Assembly (NCBI GenBank): GCA_030765055.1
Contig: CM060958.1
Coordinates: 76,838,985-76,902,984, forward strand
DNA: 64,000 nucleotides
DNA from: Mantis religiosa
Lineage: Eukaryota > Arthropoda > Insecta > Mantodea > Mantidae
Direction: 5' to 3'
Part shown: piece after piece, positions 31,143 to 41,838 of the stretch
Layout: every line of letters begins with the position of its first letter
How positions within the stretch are numbered: position 1 is the first letter of the stretch
Notes under the pieces: generated by a model
Seen by the model: the letters and a program-made list of their open reading frames with translations, nothing else
Told to the model about the DNA's origin: nothing
Database searches by the model: none
Position numbers and translations under genes: made by a program

Positions 31143-32234
31143 GGGGGGACGTATGCAAATATTCAGGATCGTACATAAATAGCCATAACATCCAAAGTTT
31201 CCAAGTTAGAGAAGTGAAACTTAGTATACTTATTTAAGATAATACATTTAATATGCAAAATTGTTTTCATAATTTTCGATTGTTTATAACTAATGCTATA
31301 TATTTTTCTATATGCAGAGATATTTACAAATTTAAGCCCATTTTTTTTTCAAAATTCACATATGCTATCTTTCTGAAACTTGGTATGTTATTTTAAAACA
31401 CACTAAAAGGAATTTGTTTGATTTAGATTTCTTATTGAAGCTGTGTAGAATTTAAAAAAGGTTAATCATATGCATACTTTAAAAATGAAAATAGTTTCAC
31501 ATATTTTGTAACATCACATTCCATCTGGAGCTTAATCTTAAATTCTAGAACCAACAAAATGTTCATTGTGGCACAAGAAAGCTGTGTGCTAAATTGCATC
31601 ACTGTCGATGAAGTAGTTTGAGAGAAAAATGGGTTGAAGTTGTAGAAAATGCAAGTTACGTAGTCTGCATCTTCATTCTGGTCTTCTTCAGCCTTTCTTT
31701 TTAAATTCCCCTTCTGTCTTGCTTCTTTCTGCATTAATTTCATAGCTCTTTCTGCACCAGCGATGCGAATGTTGTCGACAGTCTGCAAAATTGTTTCCAT
31801 AAACACACCAGGTTGACACAATATTTTATGCATAACTTTCTTTCTGCCAACATTCCCATCATTAAACACTATTGCAGCATCAAATGTAGCAATTTTCAGA
31901 ACTATGGAAGACACAAATGATGTTTTGGGACACCTTTTTACATATCAAACTGTTGAGGCTTTCATTTAGATTTTGTGTCTCTCCATAGAGACATTTTTTA
32001 GCAAGTCTGGGTGTGCTAAGAATTGGTAGATGGGCTTTATAGATTCCAAGACAGCTGATGGAAGATTATGTGTTACTACTATGCTAGTATGCAACACTTT
32101 GGCATTTAATTTTTTAAAGGTACATACAGACCACGTACAGTCATATTATTTTGGTGTTTGATAGCTAACACTATATACTATTTTACAAAACAATAAAAAA
32201 ATAGATTTTTGAACATTTTCTCGTACGTCCCACC
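31143..32234 (-). mobile_element. Kolobok-like DNA transposon remnant with TTAA target sites
   Basis: TTAA flanks both ends (31139-31142 and 32235-32238). The left end GGGGGGACGTATGC and the reverse complement of the right end GGTGGGACGTACGA agree at 11 of 14 positions. TTAA targets are used by Kolobok and piggyBac superfamilies; the encoded segment (31462-31914) points to the former. At 1092 bp it is far shorter than an autonomous element and is probably an internal deletion derivative. Confidence 0.6.
31462..31914 (-). pseudogene. C-terminal part of a Kolobok/Mutator-like transposase
   Basis: The frame shows ATFDAAIVFNDGNVGRKKVM, then LCQPGVFMETILQTVDNIRI, AGAERAMKLMQKEARQKGN and LKRKAEEDQNEDADYV. 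Widespread animal transposase-like proteins end with this pattern: a ...A...FNDGN.GR..VM block, ...GV......L...D..RI..AERA, then a K/R-rich helix and an acidic stretch. I assign it on that pattern. After DADYV the frame runs into AT-rich sequence that does not look like protein. Catalytic residues upstream are absent. It lies inside a TTAA-flanked element. Confidence 0.55.
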
Positions 32235-32238
32235 TTAA

Positions 32239-33029
32239 AGAATAAGGACATACGGTTAAGTAATGAGTCCGATAATAGTTGGGGCCGTATGTGTTGTATT
32301 TGTGCTATATGCTACTTAGTACTCAATTATTCTCATTTAACAAGAATTCACGGTTATCATCTGTAAAAACACTAAGCAAACTTGATGAGTCATTTAGTTA
32401 TATAGGATGAAATGGAAATTTAATTTGGTATGTGATAGGTGCCATAAAATAATGAGGGGCATTATTTAATGAAACCTCTCTGTTTGAGAGGTAAAGATTT
32501 TAATATGCCTCTGCCAGCACTACTTCAGCAACTCTTGGGTGTTTTGCACAGTGGAGACAACACACGAATGGGTTATCGTAAGTTTTAATGACTGTTTGAT
32601 AGTTAATATACAATGACCACAAATATATGGCTTCAAATTGTATGAAAAAGCTAATAAGATTAATTTGACTTTTATTAAGTAAAGTTCATGGTCCTCAAAT
32701 GCTATGCTAGAATTAAATTATCTTTTACTAGTATTTAATTTATAATAAACATGTTCAAATATTCGTCTGCCTTGACGGATGCCCTAACACCATCAGAAGG
32801 GCACGTCATATAAGTTCTGCTAATATTGAAACACAAATATGACATTCTTCCAACTAATTGTCTGGATTTTACAGTCTAATTTCATGAGCATTAGCTTTGA
32901 TATTTCCCCATAAAAATATTTATGGGAGTTGAATTAGTCCAGCTAAATCTGGACTGTACAGTTGATGTGGTAAGAAAGTCCAACCAGACTTTGCTATCAG
33001 TTACGTGGTCGCAAAACTGGTGTGGGGCC
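32239..33029. other. AT-rich DNA, no supported gene
   Basis: Nothing recognised. GTCCAGCTAAATCTGGACTG at 32938-32957 contains an inverted CCAG..CTGG pair of unknown meaning. Confidence 0.4.
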
Positions 33030-33530
33030 TGGCTTTATCATATTTCAGGTTAAAGTTGGTCTTATTCTCTGGTCTTTCCCTGGAAATTAGGGCTTGCAGC
33101 TTAGTGTCGTCTCCCAGCATGCTGAATTGACACCTGCTCCAGGCTCCAGGACATCCAAAAGAACCACACCCTGGCTATCGCAGAAGACTGCACACATCAC
33201 TTTACTTGCAGATGACTGTGTTTGAATTTCTTTCCTTCATCATTTTTTTCTTTTTCTTTACCATTTTTAACTGATTGCAAAGTTTGATTGGACTGTCTTA
33301 CCACATCTACTGTACAGTACAGATTTAGCGCCATCAGACTTCCATCTCTTTGGGCTCCTGAAAGATGGACTACGTGGCAAAAGTTTTCAAGACCCGGATG
33401 CTGTTGTCAAAACTGTACGAAAGTGGTTAACCTCAACTGGTTCAGACTTTTACAAGGGGGGCATGCAGGCTCTGGTTCATTATTAGCAAAAGTGCATATC
33501 AAATGGTGGTGACTACGTGGAAAAATGACA
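33030..33530. pseudogene. Rearranged mariner transposase: middle on minus, C-terminus on plus
   Basis: On the plus strand from 33287: LPHLLYSTDLAPSDFHLFGL, KDGLRGKSFQDPDAVVKTVR, KWLTSTGSDFYKGGMQALVH. This is a mariner C-terminus with the third catalytic Asp in APSDFHLF. Just upstream, on the minus strand (about 33210 to 33090), is the preceding part of the same kind of protein: KVMCAVFCDSQGVVLLDVLE, PGAGVNSACWETT, matching the KVM.T.FWDS.G..L.DFL region. The two segments face in opposite directions, so an inversion has broken the gene. A stop follows ALVHY. No TIRs found. Confidence 0.7.
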
Positions 33531-33790
33531 ATCTGTAGCCAAAATATTGCTCTATTTAACTATGCTATTGGGATTTACTTATCTCTTGTAGTTTCCATGA
33601 ATAAAAATAGGAGGCAAACGACTCTCGTATATTAACATAGTGTTCCCTGCCTGGTTTTTCACCTTCTTTTTTATGCTGCTTTTATATAATGTGTATCCTA
33701 TATTCACTATTAAAGTATATATACTAATAAACTTTATAACTCTTTGACATGTTCAATACTCACAAACTTTTGTGGCTACTTGTAAACTCA
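33531..33790. other. No supported feature
   Basis: AT-rich; may hold the remaining mariner 3' end, but no TIR is visible. Confidence 0.35.
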
Positions 33791-33794
33791 TTCC

Positions 33795-34235
33795 TGGCAT
33801 TGAATTCTTCAGTTGGCTCTAATTAATTAAAAATCTCCAATATACCGTAGTAATGTGTTTAAAAGGATTAATTCTTTAAGGATTAATTACTCAAAATAAA
33901 TTTACATTAAAAATAATCAGCGATAAAAATCCTGGTAATTAAGTACTTACAATAATAAGTCGCCACAAGTGGTTGTCTCAAATATGAGAACCCTATGTGG
34001 TCTACCGGGGAATATAATGAGTCAATTCGAGAATTTAATGTCAGGAAGGCACGTTGAACATGGTAGCTCAAGGGGTAGAGCAACTGGACAGAAACCAGTA
34101 GATCCGTGCTTCAAATCCCGGCCATGGCATTGAATTTTTCATGTTAACTCTAATTAATTAAAAATCACCCATGTACCGGAGTTATGTATTTAAAAGGATT
34201 AATTCTTTAAGTATTAATTCCTCAATATAAATTTA
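33795..34235 (+). repeat. Family B variant with a different, tandemly repeated tail
   Basis: TGGCATTGAATT occurs at 33795 and 34125 (330 bp apart), each followed by TAATTAATTAAAAATC, AAAAGGATTAATTCTTTAAG and ATTAATT.CTCAA.ATAAATTTA. Between them lie a head (TAAGTCGCCACAAGTGGTTG) and a core (CATGGTAGCTCAAGGGGTAG, GCAACTGGACAGAAACCAGT, GCTTCAAATCCCGGCCATGG). ACTGG/CCAGT makes a perfect 5-bp anticodon-like stem around a 7-nt loop, and CATGG/CCATG an acceptor-like stem. The tail replaces the usual CACACGGCTAGTGTG end. Confidence 0.7.
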
Positions 34236-34375
34236 AATTAAATGTAATCTTATTTTACATAATCTAATCAATTCCATAGATCATCAAGATGGACTCACAA
34301 CGTGCCGTTCATCGTTTCTAAACTATCTATTGTATTCAATGTATTGCTGATCTATTCCTTGTCGATAAGAGTAAC

Positions 34376-34440
34376 TCAATTGGTTGGTCGCTAAGGACGC
34401 GGGTTCAACTCGGCTCACAGATGCTTTTTAAATGTGATTA
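34376..34440 (+). other. Possible degraded tRNA-like head
   Basis: CTCAATTGGTTGGTCGCTAA and GGGTTCAACTCGG have box A- and box B-like character but short spacing; no body or copy recognised. Confidence 0.2.
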
Positions 34441-34475
34441 AAAATGAGAGCTTCATTATTAGTAGGTTAGCTGGC

Positions 34476-34479
<4 letters not shown>

Positions 34480-34509
<30 letters not shown>
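34480..34509. repeat. (A)30 tract
   Basis: A run of 30 A. It could be a retroposon tail on the plus strand, but no recognisable body precedes it. Confidence 0.9.
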
Positions 34510-34512
<3 letters not shown>

Positions 34513-34824
34513 CCTCAGAACAAAATTCCGGCACACAAAGGCGTTGATATGATCCTGATAAGTGACAGCGTTATTAACAAACAAAATGTTATATATTTTA
34601 TGCAGTATGTTTTGGAAAATATTTGCAATGGTATAGAGGATATTCATTATTATTTTGTTCACATTACACTATGTTTTGTGTCTGTTATGTATTTATTTCT
34701 CGTATTTAGATTGGGTCTAAATGGTAAGGCCACATTGAGCTTTTATATCTGCATTTACTTGCTGCAATCGACGTTAAAGGTGCCCAGCCTCAAGAATTTC
34801 CTTATGTGTTATTAGTATCTTTTC

Positions 34825-36367
<1,543 letters not shown>

Positions 36368-36378
36368 TAGTTATAATT

Positions 36379-37288
36379 GGAAATTAATGTTCGGGATTTG
36401 AACCACGGTTCTTCTGCCGCCCAATCGCTCTAACCCTTGAGCTACTATGGCCAACGTGCCGAAATGACATTAAATTCTCCAAATGACTCGTGTTTTTCCC
36501 GGTAAACCACTTAGGAGTTCTCATAAACACATGAGACAACTACCTTAATGACGACTTCCAAGGTGTAAGTACTTTAAGGTCCGGGCTTTATAGTTAATCA
36601 CTATTAGGTCAATTAATGGAAATTAATTGTTCTTTCACACTGGCCATGTGTTGGCTAAAGTATGGAAAGATAGAGTCAGACTAAAAAATCAATGCCATAG
36701 CCGAAATTTGAACCACGGATCTTCAGGTTGTCGCCCAGCCGCTCTAACCCTTGAGCTACTATGGCCAACGTTCCGAAATGATATTAAATTCACCAACTGA
36801 CTCGTGTTTTTCCCAGTAAACCACTTAGGAGTTCTCATAAACACGTGAGACAGCTACCTTAATGGCGACTTACAACGTGTAAGTACTTTAAGGCCCGGGC
36901 TTCATGGTTAACCCCTATTAGGTTAATTAATTGTTCTTTCACACTGTCCGTGTGCAGGCTAATGTATGGAAAGATAGAGTCAGGCTGAAAAATTCAATGC
37001 CATAGACGAGATTTGAACCACGGATCCTCTGGTTGCTGTCCAGCCGCTCTAACACTTGAGCTACTATGGCCAACGTGCCGAAATGGCATTAAATTCTCCA
37101 ATGGACTCGTTTTCTTCCCGGTAAACCACTTAGGAGTTCTCATAAACACATGAGACATTACATTAATGGCGACTTACAACGTGTAAGTACTTTAATGCCC
37201 GGGCTTTATATTTAACCACTATTAGGTCAATTAATGGAAATTAATTGTTCTTTCAAACTGGCCGTGTGTAGGCTTATGTATGGAAAGA
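36379..37288 (-). repeat. Family B tandem array: three tRNA cores, one 11-bp TSD
   Basis: Minus-oriented units repeat with a 305-310 bp period (AACCACGG/AACCACGGAT at 36401, 36711 and 37016). Each has box B complement (GATTTGAACCACGGATC), box A complement (CTCTAACCCTTGAGCTACTA), CCGGTAAACCACTTAGGAGT, CTTAATGGCGACTTACAACG, CCCGGGCTT and a tail (TTCTTTCACACTG.CC.TGTG). The block starts with a tail that has an internal deletion and ends with a tail, and is bounded by identical TAGTTATAATT at 36368-36378 and 37289-37299. The whole array therefore behaves as a single insertion, or as one insertion that expanded later by recombination between its direct tail repeats. Confidence 0.85.
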
Positions 37289-37299
37289 TAGTTATAATT

Positions 37300-38121
37300 C
37301 TCATGGGTTGCATAAACAGGTTGAAAGTCGGTACTAACGTCTACTAACTCGAGCTCTATCTCGACCTGTTGCATTATCACAAACTGTTGATAACTCTATG
37401 ATCTCAGTAAATGAAGTTACTTGGAAAGTTTAGATCGATAGGACACTTTAGAATTACAAAATAAGAATTAAAATACAACTTGTGTAAACTTGGTTCAATT
37501 CAGTCATTTTCAGAATGCAATAAAGGAACATGAGTCATTATCAGCAATATCTGCATAAAATAAGTTTTTAACAGTTAAGTTGCTCGTATTATGCTTTTCT
37601 CCCGTGTTTGGGCAGGTATAACTGAAATAATAAATTACGCAATTTAAAATCAAAGGGATATTATAAAACAAAGGAAGCAAGCTGAGATAATCTTAGAACT
37701 AAGACATTGAAAAATGATACATTAATGTTGTTGAGATTCATTGAAGTAAAAATGTTGCTATAATTCACTGGCAGAAAGAAAAATTGGCTGTGTATGAATG
37801 AAATTATCGAAGCTATTTAGGATCACATTCTAGCAGAATAATTCTGGCAAGCGAATAAAACTGATATATTGTTATGACATTTACCAGAGATTCAGCAACA
37901 ATGTTGTGTGTGAAACCAGGTCTTTACATTGTGTAATAATAAGATGCGGACGATGATTAATATTTTTGACACATGGACAGGTGGGTTCGAATTTTTAAGG
38001 TAGAATCAGTTTGAAATAATTACAAAGCTGGGAATTCAACCACGGATCTTAACCCTCTCATGCCATTAGGCTTTTGATTGGGTCAGAAAGTGTATGCAAA
38101 CAGAAAATAACAACCAATATC
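37300..38121. other. AT-rich DNA, no supported gene
   Basis: Nothing recognised except a short family B-like scrap near 38020-38060 (GGGAATTCAACCACGGATCT). Confidence 0.45.
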
Positions 38122-38521
38122 CTGTGGAAACGTAGAGTCACACTAAAAAATTTAGCCACAATTTAGCCTACATACGGCCAATGTGAAAAAACAATTAATT
38201 TCCATTAAGTTACCTAATGGTAGTTAACTATAAAGCCCAGACTTTAAATTACTTACATGTTTTAAGTCGCCATTAAGGTAGTTGTCTCATGTGTTTATGA
38301 GAACTCCTAAGTGGTTTACCGGGAAAAAATACGAGTCAGTTGGAGAATTTAATGTAATATCGGAACGTTGGCCAAAGTAGCTCAATGGTTAGAGTGGCTG
38401 GACGGAGACCAAAAGATTCGTGGTTCAAATCCCGGCTATGGCATGAAATTTTTCAGTCCGACTCTACGTTTCCACAATTTAGCCTACAGATGGCCAGTGT
38501 GAAAGAAAAATTAATTTCCAG
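38122..38521 (+). repeat. Family B single unit with tail at both ends, 8-bp TSD
   Basis: The tail (TTTAGCCTACATACGGCCAA, TGTGAAAAAACAATTAATTT) at 38162 is repeated 316 bp later at 38478 (TTTAGCCTACAGATGGCCAG). Between them are the head (AACTATAAAGCCCAGACTTT, GTTTACCGGGAAAAAATACG) and core (CAAAGTAGCTCAATGGTTAG, GTGGTTCAAATCCCGGCTAT). CCAATATC flanks the element at 38114-38121 and 38522-38529. This copy shows the monomer form: tail, head, core, tail. Confidence 0.75.
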
Positions 38522-38701
38522 CCAATATCTTCCCTAACCAACCAACACTCTGTCATCTGGCTAAACATGGCTGTCTCTTTCCCTCTGCCCTCCCAGATGT
38601 TTACATCAGGATTTAAGTAGTCTGCCATACAACTATATGTCATCGATGTGTGGTGATCATATAACCTGACATGATATTAAACAGGAATAATTATTAGATT
38701 A

Positions 38702-40098
38702 CACTAGGGAACACGTTTTTTGTACCCGAAACAAAATAGGCTATTTCTTATGCAAAATGACACGCTGATTCCAAAAATGCCTCTGAAAATGCTGTATCGC
38801 GTAACATTTTTGAGATATTCTTACTCTTTTATATAAAATTACAGAAATGACGTATGATACCAACTCATATTGACTTAATTTAAAATAATAGCCATTGACT
38901 CTTCTAAATACAGCTAAAAGGCAGTGTTGCTTCATAATGACAATTTACTACTTTCAATACCTTTATTTCATGCCATAGGAATGAAGGAGACATACGATTC
39001 CATGTCCATCATTTTAGATGCTATTAGTTATCAAAACCATGGCTGGGAAATTTGTAGTGACCTCAAGGTAGTTGCATTGCTAACGGCACTGCAGGGAGGT
39101 TTCACAAAATATTGCTGTTTTTTGTGCTTATGGGACAGTAGGGCAACTGAAAAGCATTTTATAGTGAAAGAGTGGGGGAAAAGGGAAGACTATACCCCTG
39201 GAGCAAGCAATGTTAAGTATATGCCTCCAGTAAACCCAAACAAAGTTCTTCTCCCCCCACTTCACATAAAGCTCGGGTTAATGAAGAATTTTGTTAAAGG
39301 TTTGGACAATAGTGGAAGTGCATTTGAGTATTTAAGAAGTATCTTTCCCAAAATAAGTGAATCTAAATGGAAGGAAGGTATATTTGTCGGTCCTCAAATA
39401 AGACTGCTTCTTAAAGACAGTGCTTTTGAATCAAAGCTTAAACGTGTTGAACTGGCAGCATGAAAATCATTCAAATCAGTGGTGGAAGGCTTCCTGGGCA
39501 ATAACAAAGAAGAAAATTATAAAAACTTTAGTCTCAGAACTATTAAGGAGCTACAAAGAAATGGGGTAATGTATGTCACTTAAAATCGACTTTTTGCACT
39601 CTCACCTTCATAGTTTCCCTACAAACCTAGGAGCTGTAGTAAGTGATGAGCAAGGTGAGCGTTTTCACCAAGACATTTCTGAGATGGAAAGACGTTACCA
39701 GGGTCGCTGGGTTTCAGCCATTTTCGGAGACTATTGTTGGTTCCTCAAACGGGAGACTCAATACAAAAAAAAAAAAAAAAAAAATCAACAGTGAAACACT
39801 TCTGAGATAATTCAGGTATTGGTTTTCATCATTATCTTGTGTTTATTTATTTTAATAATTAATAATAATTATTATTTTCAATGTTATTTGGCAATAAAAT
39901 ACCTATTATTTTCAATTAATCAAATATGAGTTATCACATCACATTTCTGTAAGTTTTCATAAAAAATTATGAATACCTAAAAAGCGTTACGTGATACAGC
40001 ATTTTGAGGGGCATTTTTGGAATCAGCAGATCAGTTTACATAAGAATTTGCCTATTTTGTTTCGGGTATATAAAAATAATTGTTTTTGTTCCCCAGTG
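38702..40098 (+). mobile_element. DNA transposon with long TIRs, CACTA-like ends and TTA target sites
   Basis: The ends are CACTAGGGAACA and, in reverse complement, CACTGGGGAACA. The inverted similarity continues inward for over 100 bp: ACCCGAAACAAAATAGG, CTTATG.AAA.TGA, CTGATTCCAAAAATGCC, AAAATGCTGTATC.CGTAAC. TTA directly flanks both sides. CACTA/CMC-type elements have CACT(A/G) termini and 2-3 bp duplications. The element encodes part of an unnamed transposase-like protein (next entry). At 1.4 kb it is probably an internally deleted copy. Confidence 0.8.
38924..39793 (+). pseudogene. Transposase-like protein of the 38702 element, truncated and frameshifted
   Basis: The frame contains DLKVVALLTALQGGFTKYCC and FLCLWDSRA, then KVLLPPLHIKLGLMKNFVKG and KEGIFVGPQIRLLLKD. 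It stops at 39461, resumes in the same frame (SFKSVVEGFLGN) and after a frameshift at about 39570 gives KIDFLHSHLHSFPTNLGAVV, SDEQGERFHQDISEMERRYQ and GRW. This protein type is widespread in arthropods and other invertebrates, usually annotated as uncharacterised. The order Asp (DLK), Cys pair (CCFLC), His (LHIKLGL), Glu (EQGERFHQ) parallels the DDE fold with inserted zinc-binding pair seen in RAG/Transib/CMC transposases. That mapping is my inference. The N-terminus with a first Asp is missing. Confidence 0.6.
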
Positions 40099-40394
40099 TT
40101 ATTAAACATCGCACGTGCAATATTCATAAGTGATTTAAACACCCAATTAGTTTAAGGAACAGATAAGAAAAACTAGTAATTTTAAATTATTTTTCTTGAA
40201 GCTTATGTAGAATTTCATAATAAACTTTTTATATTTTTCCTGTATTCTCCAGGAAAGTGATATGACTGAATCCAGAAAAGGTTAGAAAGCGTGAGAAGAA
40301 ATCTCTCCATCTATTTTCCAATATTCTGAATGAATTCCCATACTTGGACACTCATACTTGAACTATCCTATGACCTGGGGAAAAGAAACGCAAT
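40099..40394. other. No supported feature
   Basis: AT-rich to 40330, then leads into a tRNA-like segment. Confidence 0.4.
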
Positions 40395-40400
40395 GAATCA

Positions 40401-40485
40401 GGTAGGTTGGCTAGGCGAATCGAACCCCAGACCTCTCGAATGGAAGCCACAGGGGCTTCTACCTGAACTACTCCGTTCGGTGAGG
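40401..40485 (-). mobile_element. tRNA-like SINE head (family E)
   Basis: Minus strand: GGAGTAGTTCAGGTAGAAGC (box A) and CTGGGGTTCGATTCGCC (box B), with about 40 bp between them. The body on the minus-strand 3' side is not clearly bounded and no duplication is visible. It could also be a degraded tRNA gene; no acceptor stem is evident. Confidence 0.45.
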
Positions 40486-40499
40486 TACTGTTGGCCTGT

Positions 40500-41205
40500 T
40501 TGTTTCACCCACTTCGCTATCTTATGCTGGGTCCATTTAAACCACCCTTGTATTGCAGAGGAAGCCTTGCATGACAAGTTTGGGAGAGCAGCGCATGCGC
40601 GCGAAGGCCAAGTTTGCAGACGTCTCCTGGTCTGTAACCATTACCATAAGCAATTTATGTGGCGGAGGTATAATTAAAACACAAAACGAGTGTATGCCTA
40701 GATAGTGCAGCCTGTTTAATTAAAACCAAAGCTTATAATTTGATTTAAAAGTTTTCTATATCGAACTCTAAAAATTAAATTAGATTTTCGTACAAGGCAT
40801 CTGCACATGGGTGCCAGTGGCGGATTTCTCTTTGCAATCTTTAGAGGCACCTTACTAATGGCAATACAACTAGCAATCATGTTGAATCATTAGACTGAAC
40901 TAGGTTTACTGACTTCAATGAGACATTCACAAGTTTAGGAATATGATAGATGCAAGTGAGTGTGTCTTTGAGAATGCTCTTGCTCTTTGTGATCCATAAC
41001 CGTTAACCATTTAGGCACTTATAATGATAGATATTTTATCACTTTCATTCTTAGGAATTCAGATGCGCTCTTCTTAAGAGTATTTCATTACAGTCACAAA
41101 TTTAAATGCATTTTATTTTCTCAAAAACATGTATTTTTATGGTCCCTAAATACTAAGAAGACTTATTTTTAGAAAGATATATACTTTGCGTGTGACTTTG
41201 TGTGG
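40500..41205. other. No supported gene
   Basis: A GC-richer patch at 40540-40640 (AGCAGCGCATGCGCGCGAAG) within otherwise AT-rich DNA. Confidence 0.4.
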
Positions 41206-41530
41206 ATAGATAGAGTCAAACTGGCCAGGATTTGAACCACAGATTTCCTGGTTTCCGTCCAGTCGCTCTTACCTATTGAGCTACCATGGCCAACGTGCCG
41301 TCGTGAGATAAAATTCTCCAATTTACTCATATATTTTCCTGATATAAACCACTAAATACTCACGCATTCGAGATACAAGGTTTATGATTACTTACTATTT
41401 AGTTACTTGTGTCCCAGGCTTCATCATTAAACTCTTAAACCGTGGCACTGAACTTTCCAGTTTGACTCTATCCAAAGCCTTAGCCTATACACGGCTAGTG
41501 TGAAGGAACGATCAATTTCCATCAATTAAC
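41206..41530. repeat. Family B foldback (minus unit, plus tail)
   Basis: Minus core (AGGATTTGAACCACAGATTT, CGCTCTTACCTATTGAGCTA) and head (CCCAGGCTTCATCATTAAAC) are followed by a plus tail starting GGCACTGAACTTTCCAGTTT and ending GCTAGTGTGAAGGAACGATC. The outer GGATAGATAGAGTCAAACTG can pair with CAGTTTGACTCTATCC. Confidence 0.65.
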
Positions 41531-41620
41531 TTAAACGAAAAGTTGGATTATCATTAACAGAAATTATATTTATATTCGGTATCTTTCATGGATGTGGCGC
41601 CAAGAGTTACAAGCATATAA

Positions 41621-41838
41621 CGGGTGTCTCAAATGTGTCTCCGCAGTGTAATCGTACGGTCTCTAACTTCGAGCAGATAGAGTGAGAAGGATGCTTTAGT
41701 GAAGTCATGTCAATATATTGACCATTACCAACCACTGACATAAGCGAGCGTGTTAGTGTGTTCCCCTCAGAGCTGAGAATCACTTGAGATACCCGATACT
41801 TCAAACCAGAGGTACTGGGTGTCTCAAATGATTCTCAG
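41621..41838. mobile_element. Short TIR element plus adjoining third terminus
   Basis: CGGGTGTCTCAAATGTGTCT at 41621 is inverted at 41776-41795 (reverse complement CGGGTATCTCAAGTGATTCT), giving a 175-bp TIR element. A third copy of the terminus, in direct orientation, lies at 41816-41838 (TGGGTGTCTCAAATGATTCT). The parent family is unknown. Ends of this kind (GGGTGTCTCAA) occur on insect Tc1/mariner-related elements. Confidence 0.5.

Noticed and set aside
36379..37288. CRISPR-like array of regularly spaced repeats
   Set aside because: The period is about 305-310 bp with tRNA-like cores and no short repeat-spacer structure; this is an animal repeat.
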